Below, one piece after another: positions 38,645 through 46,127 of a stretch of 56,809 nucleotides of DNA. The translations under genes and the position numbers were made by a program. Source of the stretch: Deltaproteobacteria bacterium (lineage in GTDB: Bacteria > Desulfobacterota > Desulfuromonadia > Geobacterales > Geobacteraceae). Location: the NCBI GenBank assembly GCA_021847245.1, contig JAJZUC010000009.1, positions 1 to 56,809 of the forward strand, read 5' to 3'. The notes beneath the pieces were generated by a model, which was not told where the DNA came from, did not search any database, and was given only the letters and a program-made list of their open reading frames with translations. Every line of letters begins with the position of its first letter. Position 1 is the first letter of the stretch.

Positions 38645-39561
38645 TCATTGGCCCCCTGCACGGCAAGAGAGAGGAGGCCGAGCAGGGTTTCGACGCGCGG
38701 CATGGGGACCCCCCTGGCGGCTCCCCGTTCGAGGGGGACGGCGAAAATTGCATCCAGCTCCAGGGGCTGTCCCTCCTCACGGTCGATCATCATTGACGGA
38801 CGATAGGGGCCAAGTCCTGCCGAAAAAGTGATCATCTGATCCGCGAACTCTTCAGGAACGGGTTCCGAGAGCCCCTGGGCATTTGCCGCCGCCATCACCT
38901 CGGCCATGAGCTCACGGGCCAGCCGGCGGCCGCAGTCGGAGCCAAGGATATCGGCTACGGTCCGCCCCGTGACGGCACAGATGCCGTTGAACGGGATGTT
39001 CCAGACGAGCTTTTCCCACCGCGCCTTCTGCAGGTCCGCGACGGCGGTGCAGTCGATGCCGGCCGAGCGGAAGAGGGCCGCAACCATCTTCGCCCGTTCT
39101 CCGTTTTCGGGAATGAGCGCCCCAAGAAGGATCTTCCCCGCCCCCAGGTGGTGGACTTCACCCGGCGCGCCCCGGTTCGAGCAGAGAAAGGCGACCCCGC
39201 CGAGGACGCGGGCCGGGCCGAAGAGCGCGGCCAGCCCCTCTTCATTGCCGAGACCGTTCTGAAGCGTCAGGATGAGGGTTTCCGCGTCGACGAGGGGAGC
39301 GATAAGCTCGGCGCAGCGGTCGTTGGCAAAGGCCTTGAGCCCCACGACGACCAGATCCACCTCGCCGATCTCCTCCGGACGCCGGAAGCCGGCCACTTCC
39401 TTCAGGTGAAAGTTGCCGCCGGTCGAAAAGACCTTGAGCCCCCCCGCCCTGATGGCGTCGTAATCGCGACGAAGCAGAAACCGCACCTCGTTTCCACCCC
39501 GCTGGAGCATGGCGCCATAGTACAGGCCGAGGGCCCCCGCCCCCACGATTGCGATCCGCAT
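38632..39561 (-). CDS. panE: 2-dehydropantoate 2-reductase family
   Basis: Reduces ketopantoate to pantoate with NADPH for coenzyme A synthesis. The 309-residue protein has the N-terminal Rossmann motif IVGAGALGLYYGAML, LQNGLGNEE with the conserved Asn, and the C-terminal helical domain with the catalytic Lys in QKARWEKLVWNIPFNG (in part KARWEKLVWN) and the SMMIDREEG signature. Several paralogues exist in many genomes, so pathway assignment is probable rather than certain. It stands alone, divergent from the M23 peptidase gene. Confidence 0.9.
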   Translation of the reverse strand: MRIAIVGAGALGLYYGAMLQRGGNEVRFLLRRDYDAIRAGGLKVFSTGGNFHLKEVAGFRRPEEIGEVDLVVVGLKAFANDRCAELIAPLVDAETLILTLQNGLGNEEGLAALFGPARVLGGVAFLCSNRGAPGEVHHLGAGKILLGALIPENGERAKMVAALFRSAGIDCTAVADLQKARWEKLVWNIPFNGICAVTGRTVADILGSDCGRRLARELMAEVMAAANAQGLSEPVPEEFADQMITFSAGLGPYRPSMMIDREEGQPLELDAIFAVPLERGAARGVPMPRVETLLGLLSLAVQGANEGTA

Positions 39562-39661
39562 GACTGAATCCTCCGTTGTCCGCTAAACTTGTGTTTGTGG
39601 GCGCCGATAGGTTATATAAAGGGTTGCCGATACTCCAGCGATCGCGAGACACTGCCGCGCC

Positions 39662-40414
39662 ATGAGAAGCCTCATCCCCGTCATCCTTTCGATGCTAGCC
39701 GCCCTCCCTGCCACGGGATACGCCGATATTTACCAGTACGTGGACGAAGAGGGAACGGTCTGTTTTACCGACGCCCCCCGCAACGGGAAAGCGGCGCTGA
39801 TCATGAAGGAGCAAAGCGCGCCGCGCCCGTCGACCTCAAGACACCGGACGTTACCGAAGCATCTGACGGCAACCGGCATCGCGGAGAAAGCCGGGCCGGA
39901 AGTGTCCGTAACTCCTTCGGCCCCTTCCCCCCACACATCCCTCCCGGTTTCGGGAAGGATCACCTCCCTGGTCGGCCTGCGCCACGACCCCTTCGACGGC
40001 ACCATGCGCGAGCACAACGGCGTCGACATCGCCGTGCCCCAGGGGACGCCGGTCAGGGCCGTGGCCCCCGGCCGGGTCCTCTTCGCCGGGACCCGCCCCG
40101 GTTACGGCAACATGGTTGTCGTCGAGCACGGCGATGGCACCATGACCCTCTACGCCCACAACTCCACGAACCTGGTCGCCGAGGGAGAGACGGTGGCCGA
40201 ATCAACCTCCATCGCCCTCTCCGGCTCCACGGGGCGCTCCACGGGCCCCCATCTCCACTTCGAGGCTTGGAAGGACGGGGTGAACATCACCTCGTCCTAT
40301 ATCCCCGCCGGCAAAGGCGAAACAACCGGCGCAGTCGGCGGCCCCCGCAGCGCCACGGGCGTTATCCGCAGGATCGTTCAAGCCGACGGTACAATCTACT
40401 TTTCCGACCATTGA
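39662..40414 (+). CDS. M23 peptidoglycan endopeptidase with DUF4124 domain
   Basis: A 250-residue periplasmic protein: signal peptide (residues 1-21), DUF4124 domain (IYQYVDEEGTVCFTDAP, about 22-40), a Ser/Pro/Thr-rich linker, then an M23 zinc peptidase (about 95-215) with HNGVDIAVP and HLHFEAW carrying the zinc ligands. A second DUF4124-like motif (IVQADGTIYFSDH) forms the very C-terminus. It cuts peptide cross-links in the cell wall. The single gene is convergent with hrpB. Confidence 0.9.
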   Translation: MRSLIPVILSMLAALPATGYADIYQYVDEEGTVCFTDAPRNGKAALIMKEQSAPRPSTSRHRTLPKHLTATGIAEKAGPEVSVTPSAPSPHTSLPVSGRITSLVGLRHDPFDGTMREHNGVDIAVPQGTPVRAVAPGRVLFAGTRPGYGNMVVVEHGDGTMTLYAHNSTNLVAEGETVAESTSIALSGSTGRSTGPHLHFEAWKDGVNITSSYIPAGKGETTGAVGGPRSATGVIRRIVQADGTIYFSDH

Positions 40415-40426
40415 ACGCCCCCCCAA

Positions 40427-42961
40427 TCATCGCCCTTCGTTTGCCTTCTTCGTCCTCCGCGTCGGCACCGCGCTCCACGGGTCGTCGGGCCACGGATGCT
40501 TCGGATAGCGCCCCTTCATCTCTTTCTTGACCTCGCGGTACGCCCCGTTCCAGAACCCCCGCAGGTCGGTGGTCACCTGGAGGGGGCGGCCGGCCGGCGA
40601 CAGAAGGTGGACCACCACCGGCACCTTCCCCCGGGCAACGGTCGGTGTGTCGGCAAGGCCGAACATCTCCTGGAGCTTTACCGCCAGCACCGGAGGGCCG
40701 TCGGTACCGTAGTCGAGCGGCAGCCGGGAACCGCTCGGCACCGTAAGATGGGTCGGGGCCTCTTCGTCGAGCCGGCGCAACTGCTCCCGGTCGAGAAGCG
40801 CCTGAAGCGGCGGCAGCAGATCGACGGAAGCGACGGCCGCCCGGCTCCGCACCCCGGCAAGGTAAGGACCGACCCATTCGGAGAGGGTCGCGGCCAGATG
40901 ATCATCCGAAAGGTCGGGCCACCCCTCGTCGGGAAGGATGCGCCGCAGAAACCGGACCCGGGCCTGAAACTGGCGCGCCCGGGGGCTCCAGCCGAGGAGG
41001 TCGCTCCCCCCTTCCCGGGCGATCCCCTCCAGGAGGGCGTACTGCATCTCGTCAGCCGTGGCGGCAGCCGGACGGCTTCCCAGGACGAGGGCGCCGTAGC
41101 GCTCCTCCTCTCGGGCCACCACCCTCCCCTCCCGCGCGTCCCATGAAACCACCCGTTCCCGGCAGATCCGGTCGGCAAAGTCACGACGAAACTTCTCCAT
41201 CCCCAGGGCGCTCGCCTGGCGGATCAGATCGTCGCCACGGTCCCCCCGCTCCACGACGTAGGCCAGCACCAGCGGCTCGTCGTGGACGGCACTCTGCTCG
41301 GAAAGCCGTGCTCCCCGGCCATTGGCGAGGAGATAGCGGCGTCCGCCCCCCTCCCGGGCCAGGGCGATCCGGTCCGGGTAGGCCGCGGCAAGGAGGAGCC
41401 CAACCGCCTCGTCCATCGGAGGGGTAGTATCCTCCGCCGCTTTCACGGCGATGAGCCGGCGAAGGTGCGAGGCGGTCCGCTCCACCGTGCGGCAGGCCTG
41501 ATGGTCGGCTGACGCCCCCCTCTTTCCCGCCCGCCAGAGCGCCAGCGCCGCCAGCCGCTCCCCCATGTCGCTCTCGCTTCGCTCCCGAACAGCGGAGCGC
41601 TCCACCCCCCTGAAGATGTCGCGCTCGGACAGCAGGGCGGCCACGTCGCAGGCAAGGGCGCCCCAGCCCCGCTCCCGGCCGGTAAGCAGCATATGGGCCA
41701 GCCGCGGATGAAGCGGCAGTTCCGCCATCCGCCTGCCGACCTCGGTAATCCGCCCCTGCCGGTCGACGGCCCCAAGCCCCTCCAGAAGGCGCCTCCCCTC
41801 CTCCAGCGCCGCCGGCGGAGGGGGATCGAGCCAGGCGAGGGAGCCGGCATCCGCCACCCCCCACGCGGCCAGGTCGAGGGCGAGGGGGGCCAGGTCGGAG
41901 ATGGTGATCTCCGGCGGATCGGCCGGAATGAGGGCGCGTTGCCCATGTTCGGTCCAGAGGCGATAGCAGACCCCCGGTCCGAGACGGCCGGCACGACCGG
42001 CCCGCTGCGTGGCGGAGGCGGCCGAGATCCGCTCGACGGCCAGGCGGTTCAGCCCCGTGGCCGGGTCGAAGCGGAGCCGGCGGCAAAGGCCGCCATCGAC
42101 CACGGTCCCGACCCCCTCGATGGTGAGGCTCGTTTCGGCAATGTTGGTGGCGAGCACGACCTTGCGGCGGTCGGCGGGAACGATGGCCCGCTCCTGGGCC
42201 TCGAAGGGAAGGTCGCCGTAGAGCGGGGCCACGAGAATATCCCGGGCGGTGCCGGACTCCGCCAGGAGCCGCTCGCAGCGGCGAATCTCCCCCGTCCCCG
42301 GGAGAAAGGCAAGGATATCGCCAGCGGTCTCGGTCAGGGCACGCCCCACCCCCCGGAAGACCGAGGTGGCGACGTCGTCCCCGCTCTCCGTCGCCAGGTA
42401 GCGGAGATCCACCGGATAGCTCCGGCCACCGCTGGAGATGACCGGCGCCTGGCCGAGGAGCGCGGCAACGGGTCCCGCGTCCAGGGTCGCCGACATGACG
42501 ATGATCCGCAGCTCCTCCCGCAGCCCCAGCTGTACGTCGCGGCAGAGGGCGAGGGCCAGGTCCGCATGGATGCTCCGCTCGTGGAACTCGTCGAAGATGA
42601 CGGCGCCGACCCCGGCCAGAAGCGGATCGAAGTGGAGACGGCGGGTGAGAATCCCTTCGGTCACCACCTCGACGCGGGTGCGGGAGGAAACCTTCCGGTC
42701 GAACCTGATGGTATAGCCGACGGTGGCGCCGACCTCTTCCCCGAGGCTTCGGGCCATCCAGCGGGCGGCGTTGCTGGCCGCAAGCCGGCGCGGCTCCAGC
42801 ATGACCACCCGCCCGCCGCCGAGCCACGGGGCGTCGAGAAGCGCCAGGGGGACCCGCGTCGTTTTCCCCGCTCCGGGGGGAGCCTGGAGAACCACCGTGG
42901 GGTGAGCGGCAAGGGCGGCCAGGAGGTCGGGGAGTACGTCGGCAATCGGGAGGACAGGCAT
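40427..42961 (-). CDS. hrpB: ATP-dependent helicase HrpB
   Basis: DEAH-type RNA helicase. The 844-residue protein has Walker A APPGAGKTTRVPL near residue 26, DEAH-box variant IFDEFHERS, motif III SATLD, motif VI QRAGRAGRLGPG, and the family-specific C-terminal HrpB domain (RFLRRILPDEGWPDLSD and the terminal W-rich RYPKHPWPDDPW). It is full length. Its cellular role in bacteria is not well defined. It follows no obvious partner; the HAD phosphatase lies 6 bases upstream on the same strand. Confidence 0.95.
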   Translation of the reverse strand: MPVLPIADVLPDLLAALAAHPTVVLQAPPGAGKTTRVPLALLDAPWLGGGRVVMLEPRRLAASNAARWMARSLGEEVGATVGYTIRFDRKVSSRTRVEVVTEGILTRRLHFDPLLAGVGAVIFDEFHERSIHADLALALCRDVQLGLREELRIIVMSATLDAGPVAALLGQAPVISSGGRSYPVDLRYLATESGDDVATSVFRGVGRALTETAGDILAFLPGTGEIRRCERLLAESGTARDILVAPLYGDLPFEAQERAIVPADRRKVVLATNIAETSLTIEGVGTVVDGGLCRRLRFDPATGLNRLAVERISAASATQRAGRAGRLGPGVCYRLWTEHGQRALIPADPPEITISDLAPLALDLAAWGVADAGSLAWLDPPPPAALEEGRRLLEGLGAVDRQGRITEVGRRMAELPLHPRLAHMLLTGRERGWGALACDVAALLSERDIFRGVERSAVRERSESDMGERLAALALWRAGKRGASADHQACRTVERTASHLRRLIAVKAAEDTTPPMDEAVGLLLAAAYPDRIALAREGGGRRYLLANGRGARLSEQSAVHDEPLVLAYVVERGDRGDDLIRQASALGMEKFRRDFADRICRERVVSWDAREGRVVAREEERYGALVLGSRPAAATADEMQYALLEGIAREGGSDLLGWSPRARQFQARVRFLRRILPDEGWPDLSDDHLAATLSEWVGPYLAGVRSRAAVASVDLLPPLQALLDREQLRRLDEEAPTHLTVPSGSRLPLDYGTDGPPVLAVKLQEMFGLADTPTVARGKVPVVVHLLSPAGRPLQVTTDLRGFWNGAYREVKKEMKGRYPKHPWPDDPWSAVPTRRTKKANEGR

Positions 42962-42967
42962 CGGGGA

Positions 42968-43645
42968 TCAGAGGAGCTGCTGCAGGGTCTCCAGCCGGAG
43001 ATCGGCAAGGGAATCAACCACGAAGCGGGCACCGCCGAGCCTATCGGCAGGATAGCTGTTGGTGACCGCCACCACCGGCATGCCGGCAGCGGTGGCCGAG
43101 GCGATGCCGGCGGGGGTATCCTCGATGGCAAGGCAGGTGGCGGGGGTTATTCCCCGCTGCGGGAAGGCGGCCGCCAGCCGCTCGGCGGCAAGGCGGTAGC
43201 TGGCGGGATCCGGCTTGCTCGCCGCCACCTCCTCGGCAGTGACCATCACGTCAAACGCATCCGAAAGTCCCAGTCCGGCGAGAATCGGCAGGATATCCCC
43301 CCGGAGCGCGCCGCTGCAAAGCCCCAGGGGAAACGTCCCCCTGATGCTTCGGACCAGCTCGACGACCCCCGGATAGGGGGGAACGCCGCCGGCGATGATC
43401 TCCTGGAACGCCGCCGCCTTGCGCTCGATGAGCCGTTCGAGTTCATGACCGTCAAGGGTCCGCCCACCGGCACGAAACGCCTCCCGGAAGGCGTCCCGGT
43501 CGTCGAAACCCATGTAGAGCCGCACGTACTCCTCCCATGGGTAGCCGAGGCCGAGCGGTTCGAGAATCGCCTGGAACGCCCGGTAATGGAGCGGTTCGGT
43601 ATCGACGATGATGCCGTCGAAATCAAAAATTACGGCCGTAAGCAT
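42968..43645 (-). CDS. HAD-family hydrolase, beta-phosphoglucomutase-like
   Basis: A 225-residue phosphatase/mutase with motif I FDFDGIIVDTEPLH (nucleophile and acid Asp), motif II LCSGA, motif III Lys in SKPDPASY and motif IV IEDTPAG. The cap domain between motifs I and II resembles the beta-phosphoglucomutase subgroup. The substrate cannot be told from sequence; sugar phosphates are likely. It is 6 bases upstream of hrpB and 15 bases downstream of the PAP2 gene. Confidence 0.88.
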   Translation of the reverse strand: MLTAVIFDFDGIIVDTEPLHYRAFQAILEPLGLGYPWEEYVRLYMGFDDRDAFREAFRAGGRTLDGHELERLIERKAAAFQEIIAGGVPPYPGVVELVRSIRGTFPLGLCSGALRGDILPILAGLGLSDAFDVMVTAEEVAASKPDPASYRLAAERLAAAFPQRGITPATCLAIEDTPAGIASATAAGMPVVAVTNSYPADRLGGARFVVDSLADLRLETLQQLL

Positions 43646-43660
43646 CCGATCTCCCCATGT

Positions 43661-44503
43661 TTAAAATTTACCTACAAGGGCAAGTGAAGCCGAGCTGGAG
43701 GAAGCCGCCGGCACTATGGCCAGCTTTCCGCCGCCGGCATGGAACCGCGTCACGACCCTTCCCGCCAGCTCGCCGATGGCGGCGCCGAGGACGACGTCGC
43801 TCGCCCAGTGCTTGTCCTGGTAGATCCGGGAAAAGCCGACGAAGGCGGCGGTGGTGTACGAAAGGAGTGCCACGGGTATGCTCTCCGAGGTCCGGGCGAT
43901 GACCGAGGCCATGGCAAAGGAGCTGGAGGTGTGCATGGAAGGCAGGGAGTCGTAATCGGACTTGAACTGGAAGGGACGGAAGCTGTCCCTGCCGCTGCCG
44001 GTGGAGGGACGCCCCCGCCCCACCGCCTCCTTGAGGACGAAGGTGGCGGCATCGGCGATGACCGCCGCCTCCCCCATCATGAGCCCCACGTCACGCCACT
44101 TCGGGGAGTCGGCGAGAATCCCCCCTCCCCAGACCGCCCCCGCCACCCCGAGTTGGAGGAGGGGATTGCCGATGATGTTTCCCGCGTCGGTGGCCCGGTC
44201 GAGGGTGTGCCCCTGGTGCGCCGCGACCTTGTTCCGGATGTCGTTGTCGAAGACGTAGGTGAGCCCGACAGCGCCGGCGACCGCCAGGGTACCGAGGATC
44301 GCCCCGTCGTCGGTCCGAAACGGCGCCGCGGCGAACTCCACGGCCTCATGCCCGAGAACGCTACTCTCCTGCACCACGAAAGACTTAAGCCCGTCCCCGG
44401 CACTCTCCGCCCGCGCCGGCCCGGAAAATGCCGCCAGCAAAAGGAGGATCAGGAGAAGAGATCCCGTCCACTTCCATCTTATACCCGGTTCAAGCCGAAA
44501 CAC
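43661..44503 (-). CDS. PAP2-family membrane phosphatase
   Basis: A 280-residue membrane protein with an N-terminal signal or first helix (about residues 10-32) and the three PAP2 motifs: KEAVGRGRP, PSMHTSS and SRIYQDKHWASD. Such enzymes dephosphorylate lipid phosphates, including undecaprenyl pyrophosphate released in glycan assembly. Its place at the end of an exopolysaccharide locus supports carrier-lipid recycling, though substrate is inferred. It abuts the VanZ gene without a gap. Confidence 0.88.
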   Translation of the reverse strand: MFRLEPGIRWKWTGSLLLILLLLAAFSGPARAESAGDGLKSFVVQESSVLGHEAVEFAAAPFRTDDGAILGTLAVAGAVGLTYVFDNDIRNKVAAHQGHTLDRATDAGNIIGNPLLQLGVAGAVWGGGILADSPKWRDVGLMMGEAAVIADAATFVLKEAVGRGRPSTGSGRDSFRPFQFKSDYDSLPSMHTSSSFAMASVIARTSESIPVALLSYTTAAFVGFSRIYQDKHWASDVVLGAAIGELAGRVVTRFHAGGGKLAIVPAASSSSASLALVGKF

Positions 44504-44887
44504 TCAGTTCCTCCCTTTCAGACGTCCGTAACACCAGAAACCCGCCGCGATCACCCCGGCGCCGACGGCATCGGCCGCCAGATCGCCCCATTCCGGAGAC
44601 CTGTTCGTGGTGAGCGTCCCCTGCGCCACCTCCATGAGGGCACCGAAGACGACGCTCACGAAAAACGCCCGCCACCAGCGCGTCGCCTGCCAGCGGGAAA
44701 CGGAGCGGAAACACCACCCGGCCAGGAGACAGAGGAGGGCATAGGCCGCTCCGTGCTGGAACTTGTCCCATCCGAAAAGAGCGCTTGGAATCTTCGGGGG
44801 AGCGGGAATGAGCGACAGCCATGCCACCGCCGCCGCCCAGAACAACAGCGGGAGCGAGCGGCTCAGAAGGGATTGGAACCAGCGCAT
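44504..44887 (-). CDS. VanZ-family membrane protein
   Basis: A 127-residue protein with four predicted transmembrane helices and the VanZ-like pattern SLIPAPPKIP, WDKFQHGAAYALL and the conserved Glu/polar turn GALMEVAQG in helix 3. VanZ-family proteins occur in surface-polysaccharide loci, and their biochemical role is unknown. It lies 3 bases after the Wzz-like gene and directly before PAP2, a triad probably transcribed together. Confidence 0.85.
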   Translation of the reverse strand: MRWFQSLLSRSLPLLFWAAAVAWLSLIPAPPKIPSALFGWDKFQHGAAYALLCLLAGWCFRSVSRWQATRWWRAFFVSVVFGALMEVAQGTLTTNRSPEWGDLAADAVGAGVIAAGFWCYGRLKGRN

Positions 44888-44890
44888 CGC

Positions 44891-46117
44891 CTACCCTCGG
44901 GCTGAACCGGAGCGGGAATGGAAAAACGCCAGCTGCCGCTTGATCTCGTCCCACCGCTCGCGGTCCTCCTCCCCCATCTTGGCGAAATACTCCTGGAGAA
45001 AGACCGTGAAGATGGCGACGAAAAACGTCGTAACGGTGGCAAGGATCACGATCAGCGCCCGTTTCGGCTTGCTTTTCTGTTGGGGGACCACCGCCTCGTC
45101 CAGGACCTGCAGCGAGGAGGAGTCCTTCGCCTCGCTCAGCTTGGCGACCTCGTACTGCTTGGTGAGCTGCTCGAAGATCGCCTCCTGGGTCTTCACCTCC
45201 CGCATGAGCCGGACGTATTGCAGCCCCAGGGACGGGACGCTGCCGGCGGAGAGGATGCCATCCCCGCTGCGGCCATCGCCCGTCATGGCTCCCATCTGCC
45301 CCCGCAGCTTCGCCAGGGCCGCCTCCACGGCACGCACCTCGGGGTTCTCCTCGGTCTGGTAGCTCTTCAGGGAGGCGAGCTGGACCTCCTTGGCGACGAT
45401 ATCCGCCTTGAGCCGCGCAACCCCCTCGATGGTGGCGGTCGCCTGGGCATCGACCTTGAACGCCTTGTTCCGCTCCTGGAACGCCTTCAGGTCATCTTCC
45501 GCCCGCTTCAGGTCTCCCTTCACGACGTCGAGCCGCTTCTCCAGGAAGATCCGCTCCGTCCCCGCCCTGGAGAGGTTGAGCTCCACGCTGCGCCGTCCCA
45601 GCTCCTCCACGAACGCGTTGGCAAGCTGCGCCGCCCTGCGGGGGTCCCTGCTGTCGGCGGTGATGGTGATGATCCCGTCCTTCCCCGCCTGGATCTTCAC
45701 CGCCCCCTCCAGGGCCTTTCTCGTCTCGTCCGGAGATTTGGTCTTGAACTCCCGCGCCAGGTCGAGCTTCCTGATGATCGCATCGGCCACGGAGCGGCTC
45801 TTGAGGATTCCGATGTAAAGGTCGGCGCTCCCCCCCAGCCCAAAGGATCCCCCCGCCAGTCCCGCCAGGGCCCCGGCCTGCCCTAGAAGGGCGGAGAGTC
45901 CGCCGCCGCTCTCCTTCTGCGGGGGAAGGATCTTCGCCGTGGCGGAATAGATGTTCGGAAGAAGGAGGCTATAGACAACCGCCACCACCGCCACGGCCGA
46001 ACAGAGCCTGACGATGAATCGCTTCCGGCGGACGATGACCTGCAGGAGTTCCAGGAGATTGATCTCTTCCTCCTCCACAATCGCCTCCGGTGCCTGGTTT
46101 TCCCGTACGTCGTTCAT
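44891..46117 (-). CDS. Wzz/GumC-type polysaccharide co-polymerase
   Basis: A 408-residue inner-membrane protein with transmembrane helices near residues 34-54 and 360-380 and a long periplasmic coiled-coil region (about 170-340, with RLDVVKGDLKRAEDDLKAFQ). The N-terminal Wzz domain opens INLLELLQVIVRRK, and the second helix is preceded by the Pro-rich VVPQQKSKPKR, both typical. It sets chain length and couples polymerisation to export. It lacks a cytoplasmic tyrosine kinase domain. It follows the OPX gene by 10 bases. Confidence 0.92.
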   Translation of the reverse strand: MNDVRENQAPEAIVEEEEINLLELLQVIVRRKRFIVRLCSAVAVVAVVYSLLLPNIYSATAKILPPQKESGGGLSALLGQAGALAGLAGGSFGLGGSADLYIGILKSRSVADAIIRKLDLAREFKTKSPDETRKALEGAVKIQAGKDGIITITADSRDPRRAAQLANAFVEELGRRSVELNLSRAGTERIFLEKRLDVVKGDLKRAEDDLKAFQERNKAFKVDAQATATIEGVARLKADIVAKEVQLASLKSYQTEENPEVRAVEAALAKLRGQMGAMTGDGRSGDGILSAGSVPSLGLQYVRLMREVKTQEAIFEQLTKQYEVAKLSEAKDSSSLQVLDEAVVPQQKSKPKRALIVILATVTTFFVAIFTVFLQEYFAKMGEEDRERWDEIKRQLAFFHSRSGSARG

Positions 46118-46127
46118 AACGCCCCCG